Notes under the pieces: model-generated
Databases searched by the model: none
What the model was told of the DNA's origin: nothing
Seen by the model: the letters and a program-made list of their open reading frames with translations, nothing else
Assembly: GCA_019415525.1 (NCBI GenBank)
Contig: DXZA01000094.1
Location: 1 to 6,745, forward strand
Direction of reading: 5' to 3'
Source: Tyzzerella sp.
GTDB lineage: Bacteria > Bacillota > Clostridia > Lachnospirales > Anaerotignaceae
Length of the DNA stretch: 6,745 nt
Program-made: the position numbers and the translations under genes
In this document: piece after piece, positions 1 to 6,687 of the stretch
Position numbering within the stretch: the first letter of the stretch is position 1
Layout of the letters: every line of letters begins with the position of its first letter

Positions 1-5
1 TAAAT

Positions 6-13
6 GGGGTGAT
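6..13 (+). promoter_or_regulatory. Ribosome binding site of the first gene
   Basis: GGGGTGAT pairs with an extended part of the 16S rRNA 3' end (complement of ATCACC plus). It lies 3 bases before the ATG at 17 and fixes that start. The TAA at 1-3 could be the stop of an upstream gene, but too little sequence is present to tell. No promoter is visible in the 16 leading bases. Confidence 0.75.
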
Positions 14-16
14 TAA

Positions 17-1099
17 ATGAATGATATTGAAATAAGTGGTTTAATTAAGGAATGGATTACTCATAAAATTAATAATCCTAAATATAAAATTGAAGAATTT
101 ATTTTAGATAAATATATAGATATTAAAAAATCTTCAACAGACAATATTGAAGAATTAAAAAAATCATTTTTAAAACGTATAGATATTTGGAAAGAAAATA
201 GTTATGATTTTGAAGAGTTTGTAGGTAAACAAAATTTATATATATCAGCATCACAAGAACAAAGTTCTGAAATGTTGGATAATGTAATTAATGAATTAGA
301 TATGGATATTAAAGAACAGTATCATTATATGTCAAATATAAAAATGTTGATTTATTCAAGTATGGTAGAGAAATTAGATGACTCTTTAAAATCTGAAATA
401 AGTAATATATTAGAAGAAAACTATAATAATGAGTGGGAAATGGCTGATGAAGGGGTTTCCAAAAAAGAATTACAAGATATGTTTTCTGAAACATCGTATT
501 TACTTAGCTATATTGGAGTTGATTATAGTTCCCAAACCAGAAAAATTCTTGCAGAAATAGGAGTTGGTCATTCGGCATATTTTGAAAATAAAATTTCAGG
601 AGAATACAGAAATGATATTTGTATTTTAACAAATTTTATTGTTTCAGAAATGGTTTTAAATGATGAAAAATTTGAATGTACTGAATATGAAAAAAGAGAT
701 ATTGTTGAAAAAGTAATTCCTGTTTGTGTATCATCTATGTCAATGGCTGAAAATGAAACTGATGACAATAATTATATAAAAATTGCAATTACATATTTAA
801 GCAATATATTTTCTAATAGAAGAATTAATTTTTTGGTTAAAGCTATGTTAGTTTTAGTATCAGTTAAAATATTTATAAATATAATAAAACTAATTATTTT
901 AGGTCAAGTTATTTGTCTTACCATAGGAAATATTTGGAGAAGTTGTAATTCTGTATTTAATTCAAGAGATATTAGTGTAAATAAATTATTTAATAAATTT
1001 ATACTAAGAAAAAATGTTATAAATACAGAAGAATTAAATTATAACAATTTAGATACAATGGTTTTGTGTCAGACAGAAGAAAAATATGATATTGAATAA
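17..1099 (+). CDS. Uncharacterised acidic helical protein with a C-terminal-half hydrophobic segment
   Basis: I do not recognise this 360-residue protein. Residues 1 to about 265 are rich in Glu, Lys, Asp, Ile and Leu and look all-helical, with no metal-binding or nucleotide-binding motif. Residues 270-306 are strongly hydrophobic and could make one long or two short membrane helices. The stretch is interrupted by Lys275, Lys284 and Lys291, so it may be an amphipathic or hairpin-type insertion rather than a standard transmembrane helix. About 55 polar residues follow. There is no signal peptide. The start is supported by GGGGTGAT just upstream. It is the first gene visible in the operon, 14 bases before the helix-turn-helix gene. 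One guess is an all-helical partner of the GTPase, like the GASH proteins of GTPase-associated systems. Another is a membrane-acting effector. Neither is demonstrated. The coding call is firm, the function unknown. Confidence 0.9.
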   Translation: MNDIEISGLIKEWITHKINNPKYKIEEFILDKYIDIKKSSTDNIEELKKSFLKRIDIWKENSYDFEEFVGKQNLYISASQEQSSEMLDNVINELDMDIKEQYHYMSNIKMLIYSSMVEKLDDSLKSEISNILEENYNNEWEMADEGVSKKELQDMFSETSYLLSYIGVDYSSQTRKILAEIGVGHSAYFENKISGEYRNDICILTNFIVSEMVLNDEKFECTEYEKRDIVEKVIPVCVSSMSMAENETDDNNYIKIAITYLSNIFSNRRINFLVKAMLVLVSVKIFINIIKLIILGQVICLTIGNIWRSCNSVFNSRDISVNKLFNKFILRKNVINTEELNYNNLDTMVLCQTEEKYDIE

Positions 1100-1103
1100 G
1101 GAG
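1098..1103 (+). promoter_or_regulatory. Ribosome binding site overlapping the preceding stop codon
   Basis: AAGGAG begins inside the TAA stop of the first gene (1097-1099) and ends 10 bases before the ATG at 1114. This places the second gene in the same transcript and makes translational coupling likely. It favours the ATG at 1114 over the internal ATG at 1132. Confidence 0.7.
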
Positions 1104-1113
1104 CATTAAATAA

Positions 1114-1638
1114 ATGTACAATAAACCATTAATGTTTACAGTAGGTATGCTTGCTGATATGACAGGAGGAAATAAACAATATCTTAGTAAAAAGGTTAAA
1201 GAGCTTATATATAATTCTGAAATTAATATGCAAGCAGAATTAAAATCAAATAGAGAAGGATATAGAATTCCAGAAAGTGAAGTTATCAGATGTTTTGATA
1301 AGATTACAAAAGAACAAATTGATGAATATAAAAGAAAGTATTATGCTATGGATACAAGTCCTAAAGTTCGTAAGTTAAATGAACAAAAAGAACAATCCGA
1401 AAATTTTTTCTTACAGAAAGAAAACGAAATTTTAACTGAATGGAAAATTCGCTTGGCTAGTGCAACTCAAGAAGAAAAAAATAGTCCCCAAATGTATGAA
1501 TATCTTGAACAAGAATTAAATAAAATTCAACTTTTAAAAGAAGCTAAACTTAAAGAATATGTTATGTTAGAAATGTTTATTGAAAACTGCGATAAGATGA
1601 TTGATAGTATACAAAATAAACTTAAAAATAAAAACTAA
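1114..1638 (+). CDS. Small helix-turn-helix protein with C-terminal coiled coil
   Basis: This 174-residue protein has two parts. Residues 7-62 read like an excisionase/MerR-type helix-turn-helix: FTVGMLADMTG (8-18) resembles the first helix and turn, QYLSKKVKELI (22-32) a recognition-type helix, and GYRIPESEVIRCF (49-61) the usual wing followed by the closing helix. Residues about 65-172 are highly charged and rich in Glu, Lys and Gln with spaced Leu, Ile and Met, as expected for a long coiled coil that could drive oligomerisation. The helix-turn-helix may bind DNA, perhaps as a regulator of this operon. It could also be a protein-binding winged helix acting as an adaptor for the GTPase or ATPase. 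It is too short to be a typical MerR sensor and has no ligand domain. The domain call rests on pattern only. Confidence 0.88.
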   Translation: MYNKPLMFTVGMLADMTGGNKQYLSKKVKELIYNSEINMQAELKSNREGYRIPESEVIRCFDKITKEQIDEYKRKYYAMDTSPKVRKLNEQKEQSENFFLQKENEILTEWKIRLASATQEEKNSPQMYEYLEQELNKIQLLKEAKLKEYVMLEMFIENCDKMIDSIQNKLKNKN

Positions 1639-1655
1639 TAATAAATAATAAAAAA

Positions 1656-1662
1656 GGGGGAG
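1656..1662 (+). promoter_or_regulatory. Ribosome binding site of the GTPase-like gene
   Basis: GGGGGAG lies 7 bases before the ATG at 1670, in a 31-base gap after the coiled-coil gene. The spacing is ideal and the start is immediately followed by the strand leading into the P-loop, so the start is secure. Confidence 0.75.
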
Positions 1663-1669
1663 TAATATT

Positions 1670-2824
1670 ATGATTAAATTATTAATTACAGGTGGAAAAA
1701 GTAGCGGAAAAACAGTAGCGGCTTGTTGTGCATACAGACAATTATCTAAAGCTAAGTTTGAAGATAACAATATGGGTGATTTTGGTATAATTGTCAGAGA
1801 AGGAGTCGATGTAACAGAATTAACAAATATGTATAATGGAATGTTAGATAATAAACTTCCTGAGGGTAGTATAGAAAATCATATATATGATTTAATACTT
1901 ACAAGAAAAATGAAAAATATATGTAATTTTCTTTGGTTAGACTATATGGGAAATATGACAACAGATTTTGAAAGTTCTGATATTCCTGAAGATGAACTTA
2001 ATGTATTTGATGAATTTTTAAATGAAGCTGCAATTTTAGCATTTATTATTCCTGGAAATGTATTAGATGATTTTATTCATGTAATTGATAAGGATAATGG
2101 TATGCAAAATATAGAAAGAGCAAAACTTACAAATGCTATTGGCGAAAAAATAGGACAAGTTATAACACTTGTAAATAGAGCTAATGAATTAAACCTTAAA
2201 AAATATGGAAAAGAAGATAATAGACCTATAATATTTTATGTTACAAAATCTGATAAAGTTAAATGTGATGATTCTAAAAAAATGGATTATTTGTATAAAT
2301 TACTTGATGGATATAATTTACTTATAGAAGAACGTAAAATATTAGGCTGTCATTCTACTATTGGTAAAAATTTAGTATTAGATGAAAAAACAAATGAAAT
2401 TATTAAAGGATTTGACCCAGTAGGCTTTGAAATTCCTGTTATGCTTACTGTTGGATATGCTTTATCTGAAGAAGGAAGAATATGGCAACAAAATGAAGCT
2501 GGTAAAATAGATGTACGAATTTCAGAACTGAATAATATTTTATTTAAACAAAAATCAAGTGAAGAAAAAATTAAGAAAAATCCTTTAAAAAGATTAGCCG
2601 GAATATTAGGTCGCAGTAAAAATTTAACTGAAATTAATTATGATATTATTAATACTCAAAATAATATTAAAGAAGCTGAAAAAGATAAAACTAACTTGTT
2701 AAATAGTAATAGTTTATGTCAAAATTCAAATGCTATTTTAGAATATTTACAAAGTAAAAACTATGAAATTCTTTATGTTAATGAAAAAGGTGAAAGATGT
2801 AATTTATCTGAATTTTTTAAATGA
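1670..2824 (+). CDS. P-loop GTPase-like protein (possible DO-GTPase relative)
   Basis: This 384-residue protein starts directly with a nucleotide-binding strand and loop: LLITGGKSSGKT, with Walker A G8-T15 (Lys14, Thr15). PEGS at 64-67 is placed like a switch I region, where families of this kind often have PxxT. LWLDYMGN (88-95) gives a DxxG G3 motif (Asp91, Gly94). FYVTKSD (189-195) is a G4-type base-specificity motif with Thr in place of the usual Asn, pointing to guanine binding. FDPVGFEIPVML (248-259) is a further conserved-looking core segment. The C-terminal 100 or so residues are charged and helical, with a probable coiled coil around 315-345. No membrane segment is seen. The gene sits centrally in the operon, before two copies of a possible GTPase-partner gene. 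The motif layout recalls the DO-GTPases of GTPase-associated conflict systems, but this is from memory. A GTPase or GTP-binding switch role is likely; the pathway is unknown. Confidence 0.9.
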   Translation: MIKLLITGGKSSGKTVAACCAYRQLSKAKFEDNNMGDFGIIVREGVDVTELTNMYNGMLDNKLPEGSIENHIYDLILTRKMKNICNFLWLDYMGNMTTDFESSDIPEDELNVFDEFLNEAAILAFIIPGNVLDDFIHVIDKDNGMQNIERAKLTNAIGEKIGQVITLVNRANELNLKKYGKEDNRPIIFYVTKSDKVKCDDSKKMDYLYKLLDGYNLLIEERKILGCHSTIGKNLVLDEKTNEIIKGFDPVGFEIPVMLTVGYALSEEGRIWQQNEAGKIDVRISELNNILFKQKSSEEKIKKNPLKRLAGILGRSKNLTEINYDIINTQNNIKEAEKDKTNLLNSNSLCQNSNAILEYLQSKNYEILYVNEKGERCNLSEFFK

Positions 2825-2876
2825 TTATAAAATATTTTAAATACTATTATATTTGTATTTATAAGGGGTTGTAATA
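2825..2876 (+). other. Intergenic spacer with ribosome binding site and short inverted repeat
   Basis: This is the longest gap inside the operon (52 bases). It contains a 7-base inverted repeat, TAAATAC (2838-2844) and GTATTTA (2855-2861), separated by 10 bases. It is followed by AAGGGG (2863-2868), placed 8 bases before the ATG at 2877. The repeat is all A/T apart from one C-G pair, so a hairpin would be weak. It could be an operator, or simply chance in such AT-rich DNA. No convincing -35/-10 pair or terminator is seen. Confidence 0.4.
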
Positions 2877-3531
2877 ATGGCAGTATATGGTTGGATACGC
2901 TCTAACTTAAATACAGAAGGAGATAAAGGAGATTATTTAGTTAGATTTTGCAGTTCTGAATTAAAAGAATATAAAGATATTTTGTGGAAACTATCAAATA
3001 GAATGTTATCTACTCAAAACAGAAAATTAGATGAATATAAAGAAAAACAAAGAACGTGGTTTGCTGGTTATTTAGATAAAGAACAAAGTATTTATGCAAT
3101 AGCACTAAGTGGAAAACAAGAGGATATATTAAATATTGAGTATTCAAAAAGAGAAGAAACTCGTGGATTGTATAGTGTATTGGTTTTAGCTTTTACAGAT
3201 GAAGATGCAAAAAAAGTATATATAAAAAATGATAATATATTTAAACCTTTAAAAGATATACTTATAGAAATTATCAATAATAAAGATATATCTAATAGAG
3301 CCATAGAGCAAGATTTTTCAGATTATGTAGAACTAATGAATTCAAATGGTGACTATGATAATTATAATATAATGCAATCATCAGAAGATTTAGATTTAAA
3401 ATTATGGAATTTAAGTCATAAAAGAAATGTTATAACAGGAGTATTAACCAAATCTGACGGCATAAAACTTTTTTCATTATTTCCAGATGCAATTATTACA
3501 GTAGCAGAAAATATTCCTTCCCAAAAAATAT
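2873..3531 (+). repeat. Tandem gene duplication, copy 1 (shared 659 bases)
   Basis: Bases 2873-3531 match 4075-4733 at a constant offset of 1202, with only 7 differences that I could find by reading. Six lie in 2900-2961 (at 2900, 2914, 2922, 2951, 2955 and 2961) and one at 3521. Bases 2962-3520 (559) are identical to the second copy. Similarity stops abruptly after CAAAAAATAT at 3522-3531. Confidence 0.93.
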
Positions 3532-4079
3532 CAACAATAGTTTATGATAATGATAAAATAGTAAATAAAAAAACTTATTCTAATAATAAATATGATAATT
3601 TTAATAATAAAAATACTATTGAAAATTCTAATGATATTAACTATATATTTTCAGAAGAAAATATTAAAAAATCAGCTGAATTACTCAGAAAATCAATTAT
3701 AAAAGCTATGGATAATTTATCTACAATATATAATCAAAATCAAATATCAAATAAAAAAATATCAGAAAATAAACAACTATTTTATATTAAAGAAATTTCT
3801 GAATTATGCAAATTAAAACTAAGTGCAGAACAAAAATTATGTATTGAAAAAACAGCAGAAAAAATATCAAAAAAAATAAAACCATATGATTACAAATATA
3901 AAGAACAACTATGTTATTTTGCATATATGTATTATTATGATAATGAATTTATTGAAGAAAGAATTGAATTTGTATTAAAAAATTGGATTAAACAATTTAA
4001 AAAATTTGGAGAAATGTTAGACAGTAATTATTATATGTCACTTAGGCTTTATGATGAACTTGTTAAGAAGGTGAAATAA
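2877..4079 (+). CDS. GAP1-N-like candidate GTPase-partner protein, soluble paralogue
   Basis: This 400-residue protein has an N-terminal domain (1-218) shared almost exactly with the next gene, an Asn-rich linker (about 219-255) and a helical, Lys/Glu-rich C-terminal region (about 256-400). I do not know a certain family. The N-terminal layout recalls the GAP1 N-terminal domain of GTPase-associated systems. It has YGWIRSN near the start, KLSN at 38-41, an IYAIAL strand (72-77), then RGLYSVLVLAFTDEDA (96-111), comparable with the RxGxVxSHxLI-type segment of GAP1, and later FKPLKDIL. That comparison is from memory and weak, though the neighbouring GTPase-like gene favours it. No signal peptide or membrane helix is seen. 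The C-terminal half is unrelated to that of the paralogue. The stop overlaps the next start by one base (TAATG). Start choice is fixed by AAGGGG. Confidence 0.88.
   Translation: MAVYGWIRSNLNTEGDKGDYLVRFCSSELKEYKDILWKLSNRMLSTQNRKLDEYKEKQRTWFAGYLDKEQSIYAIALSGKQEDILNIEYSKREETRGLYSVLVLAFTDEDAKKVYIKNDNIFKPLKDILIEIINNKDISNRAIEQDFSDYVELMNSNGDYDNYNIMQSSEDLDLKLWNLSHKRNVITGVLTKSDGIKLFSLFPDAIITVAENIPSQKISTIVYDNDKIVNKKTYSNNKYDNFNNKNTIENSNDINYIFSEENIKKSAELLRKSIIKAMDNLSTIYNQNQISNKKISENKQLFYIKEISELCKLKLSAEQKLCIEKTAEKISKKIKPYDYKYKEQLCYFAYMYYYDNEFIEERIEFVLKNWIKQFKKFGEMLDSNYYMSLRLYDELVKKVK
4068..4074 (+). promoter_or_regulatory. Ribosome binding site inside the preceding gene
   Basis: AAGGTGA ends 4 bases before the ATG at 4079 and lies within the last codons of the preceding gene. 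The stop and start overlap as TAATG, so ribosomes finishing the soluble paralogue can restart on the membrane-anchored one. That would keep their production linked. Confidence 0.7.
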
Positions 4080-4733
4080 TGGCAGTATATGGTTGGATAC
4101 GTTCTAACTTAAATATAGAAGGAAATAAAGGAGATTATTTAGTTAGATTTTGTAGTCCTGAAATAAAAGAATATAAAGATATTTTGTGGAAACTATCAAA
4201 TAGAATGTTATCTACTCAAAACAGAAAATTAGATGAATATAAAGAAAAACAAAGAACGTGGTTTGCTGGTTATTTAGATAAAGAACAAAGTATTTATGCA
4301 ATAGCACTAAGTGGAAAACAAGAGGATATATTAAATATTGAGTATTCAAAAAGAGAAGAAACTCGTGGATTGTATAGTGTATTGGTTTTAGCTTTTACAG
4401 ATGAAGATGCAAAAAAAGTATATATAAAAAATGATAATATATTTAAACCTTTAAAAGATATACTTATAGAAATTATCAATAATAAAGATATATCTAATAG
4501 AGCCATAGAGCAAGATTTTTCAGATTATGTAGAACTAATGAATTCAAATGGTGACTATGATAATTATAATATAATGCAATCATCAGAAGATTTAGATTTA
4601 AAATTATGGAATTTAAGTCATAAAAGAAATGTTATAACAGGAGTATTAACCAAATCTGACGGCATAAAACTTTTTTCATTATTTCCAGATGCAATTATTA
4701 CAGTAGCAGAAAATATTCCTTCTCAAAAAATAT
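4075..4733 (+). repeat. Tandem gene duplication, copy 2 (shared 659 bases)
   Basis: This is the second copy of the repeat that starts at 2873. It begins four bases before the ATG at 4079 and ends within codon 219, after which the downstream coding sequence is unrelated to copy 1. Four of the six 5' differences change the protein: Thr13 to Ile, Asp16 to Asn, Ser27 to Pro and Leu29 to Ile, giving the residue in copy 1 first. Confidence 0.93.
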
Positions 4734-4930
4734 TAATTAATAGAAAAAAAACAGAAACAAAAAAAGAAATAATTAAACCTACACTAAATAATATAATAGA
4801 GCAACAAAATTCAAATGAAACTATAAATAATATAAATTATACAGATGAAAAAAGTAGTGGTTTAATATATATTTTATTTTTTATAATATTTGTTTTTATT
4901 ATAGGAGTTATAATATATATTTTAAAATAA
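4079..4930 (+). CDS. GAP1-N-like candidate GTPase-partner protein, membrane-anchored paralogue
   Basis: This 283-residue protein consists of the same N-terminal domain as the preceding protein (residues 1-218, four substitutions, all within the first 29). A polar linker rich in Lys, Asn and Glu follows (about 219-258), then one very hydrophobic helix at 261-282, ending in a single Lys. With no signal peptide and nothing after the helix, it should be a tail-anchored inner-membrane protein with its N-terminal domain in the cytoplasm. It lacks the helical C-terminal region of its neighbour. The likely role is to place the shared domain, possibly a partner or regulator of the GTPase-like protein, at the membrane, while the other copy stays soluble. 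The family assignment has the same uncertainty as for the neighbour; the anchor is clear. Confidence 0.9.
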   Translation: MAVYGWIRSNLNIEGNKGDYLVRFCSPEIKEYKDILWKLSNRMLSTQNRKLDEYKEKQRTWFAGYLDKEQSIYAIALSGKQEDILNIEYSKREETRGLYSVLVLAFTDEDAKKVYIKNDNIFKPLKDILIEIINNKDISNRAIEQDFSDYVELMNSNGDYDNYNIMQSSEDLDLKLWNLSHKRNVITGVLTKSDGIKLFSLFPDAIITVAENIPSQKILINRKKTETKKEIIKPTLNNIIEQQNSNETINNINYTDEKSSGLIYILFFIIFVFIIGVIIYILK

Positions 4931-4932
4931 AA

Positions 4933-4940
4933 GTGGTGAT
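4933..4940 (+). promoter_or_regulatory. Ribosome binding site that decides the ATPase start
   Basis: GTGGTGAT contains GGTGAT, the same anti-16S match used by the first gene, 4 bases before ATG at 4945. Two in-frame GTG codons lie within this site (4933 and 4936), so a longer reading from 4933 would place the start on top of its own ribosome binding site. ATG 4945 is therefore the better start. Confidence 0.75.
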
Positions 4941-4944
4941 AAAA

Positions 4945-6687
4945 ATGAATGTATTTGAAAAAATCGCAGAAGATGTTTATGAAACATATATTAGTGGAAA
5001 ATGTGGGATTGTTTTAGAAATGGAGCATAAACAACAATTAAATTCTGTTGTTGAAATTCTTAGGCAAAAATATTTTAATGGTAAAAAAGTTTTAGAAATT
5101 GGATATACAACAAAAAATTTTTCAGATAAAACATATTTTGCACCTGCTGTATACCAAATAATGAATATAACAAGACAAATACCTGATGAGGAAATAGGTC
5201 TTCAATATGTTCAACCATCAAGCTATATTGCTGCTGCATTAGAAAAACTTTATGATAAGTCTGGTGTTGGAATTATAGTAATTGGTAATTATCATTTACT
5301 TGATGGAGAGAATAAATCAAAAACTTTACGAGTATTATGTGATAAATTAAAAATAGAAAAAAATAATAATGCGTTAATTTTATTATCTGTGAATAAAATA
5401 AAAAATTTACCTGATGAGCTATATCCTTATATTTATACTATACATAGTAAAAAACCTGATATTGAAGAAATTAAATATAAACTTAACAAATTTATTGAAG
5501 AAAAAAATTTAAAAATAAATGAAAGTTTTCAAAGAGAAATTATTTCATATTTACAAGGATTTTATACTTATGATATAGATTACATATTTAAAAGAGCTGA
5601 AAAAATTTTTGGAGAAAAGGCTTTTGACAATAAAGAAAAGAAAATTCTTGAATTAATTGGTAAAGAAAAAGTAAAACTTTTGGAGAAAGACCAGCTTTTA
5701 CAATGGTCAATAGTTAAAAATATAAATATTGCAAATATGGAGAAAATAAAAAAATATCTTTGTGAAAGTGGCATTATTATGAAAAATTTGGAAGATGCTA
5801 TAAAAAAAGGTGTAGATGTTCCAAAAGGTATTTTAATTATGGGACTACCAGGAACAGGAAAATCCTTATTTGCTAAATATGCAGCATCAGAATTGAAAAT
5901 ACCTTTAATAAGACTTGATATGGGTAGAATGATGGGAGGATATGTTGGTGATAGCGAAAGAAATTTACGTATGGCACAACAACAAGCAGAGGAGATGTCA
6001 CCATGTATTCTATGGATTGATGAAATAGAAAAAGGTTTTGCAGGGTCAGGAACAGGCGGTAGAGAAGAAGGTGCTTATTTAAAACGTATGGTGGGAGGTT
6101 TTCTTACTTGGTTACAAGAGAAAAACAAATCTTGTTATATTATAGCTACTGCAAACAGTATTAAAGGACTTCCGCCGGAATTTTTCCGTAAAGGAAGATT
6201 TGATGAGTGTTTCTTTACAGCAATGCCATCTTCTAAAGAATTAAGAGAAATATTTAAAGTACATTTATTAAAACCGGAACGTAAACATGTTGCTGATATT
6301 AAAAATTCAATATCTCCTATGGAAAAAGCCATAGAAAATATATTACAATGGGCTGCTGCCGATAACCGTTTTATGACGGGAGCTGATGCCAGTACATTGG
6401 TTTCAAATACTTTTCGTCGTTTATATATTGATTATAATTTATCAAATAATAATAATTTATCTAAACAAGATTATGATAGAGAACATTTAGATGAAGTTAT
6501 GAAAGCTGAATTTGAAAATATTAAAGTTTATAGTGAAACTAATGGAGAAGATATTGCTAATTATTATAAAACAATAAGAAAATCTAATTTTATAAATGTA
6601 TCAGAATGTATAAGTAGACAAAACGAAGAAAATTATGATAAGTGTCTTTCATACTTTATATCAGAAGAAATATCTAAAATAAATTAA
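4945..6687 (+). CDS. Ycf46-like AAA+ ATPase
   Basis: This is a 580-residue AAA+ ATPase. The N-terminal part (about 10-190) looks like a degenerate P-loop domain without Walker A, with a remaining Walker B-like strand IIVIGNYHLLD (110-120), as in Ycf46. The active AAA+ core has Walker A GLPGTGKS (300-307), pore-loop-type GGYVGDSE (331-338), Walker B WIDEIEKGFAG (357-367; Asp359, Glu360), sensor 1 ATANS (Asn404), arginine-finger segment RKGRFDE (415-421) and a sensor-2-type TGAD (478-481). The order and wording PCILWIDEIEK, FLTWLQEK and FRKGRFDE are characteristic of Ycf46 proteins. There is no HExxH, so it is not an FtsH protease. From memory it is longer than typical Ycf46 (around 500), with a C-terminal extension of about 90 residues. 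It probably assembles into a ring and remodels a partner in this operon. Ycf46 function is poorly known, so the substrate is open. Confidence 0.95.
   Translation: MNVFEKIAEDVYETYISGKCGIVLEMEHKQQLNSVVEILRQKYFNGKKVLEIGYTTKNFSDKTYFAPAVYQIMNITRQIPDEEIGLQYVQPSSYIAAALEKLYDKSGVGIIVIGNYHLLDGENKSKTLRVLCDKLKIEKNNNALILLSVNKIKNLPDELYPYIYTIHSKKPDIEEIKYKLNKFIEEKNLKINESFQREIISYLQGFYTYDIDYIFKRAEKIFGEKAFDNKEKKILELIGKEKVKLLEKDQLLQWSIVKNINIANMEKIKKYLCESGIIMKNLEDAIKKGVDVPKGILIMGLPGTGKSLFAKYAASELKIPLIRLDMGRMMGGYVGDSERNLRMAQQQAEEMSPCILWIDEIEKGFAGSGTGGREEGAYLKRMVGGFLTWLQEKNKSCYIIATANSIKGLPPEFFRKGRFDECFFTAMPSSKELREIFKVHLLKPERKHVADIKNSISPMEKAIENILQWAAADNRFMTGADASTLVSNTFRRLYIDYNLSNNNNLSKQDYDREHLDEVMKAEFENIKVYSETNGEDIANYYKTIRKSNFINVSECISRQNEENYDKCLSYFISEEISKIN

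Noticed and set aside
2822..2824. TGA at the end of the GTPase-like gene read as tryptophan, as in mycoplasmas
   Set aside because: Tryptophan is written TGG throughout all six genes, and read-through would add only two codons before TAA.
2838..2861. Hairpin TAAATAC/GTATTTA as a terminator between genes 3 and 4
   Set aside because: The 7-base stem has only one G-C pair, the loop is 10 bases, and it is followed by AAGGGG rather than a T run. It is noted only as part of the spacer.
3092..3304. A minus-strand open frame of 70 codons that recurs identically at 4294-4506
   Set aside because: It is the antisense of the duplicated coding block. The identity of the two frames follows from the duplication and they have no ribosome binding site or coding character.
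2873..4733. The duplication as a mobile element or insertion sequence
   Set aside because: There are no terminal inverted repeats, target-site duplications or transposase. The repeat starts and ends in coding positions of two full genes.
4933..4944. A four-residue longer start for the ATPase at GTG 4933
   Set aside because: The GTG lies within the GTGGTGAT ribosome binding site for the ATG at 4945, and nothing suitable lies upstream of it.
4945..6687. FtsH-type AAA protease
   Set aside because: The AAA+ core is clear, but there is no HExxH zinc-protease motif and no N-terminal membrane helix. The wording of the motifs fits Ycf46.
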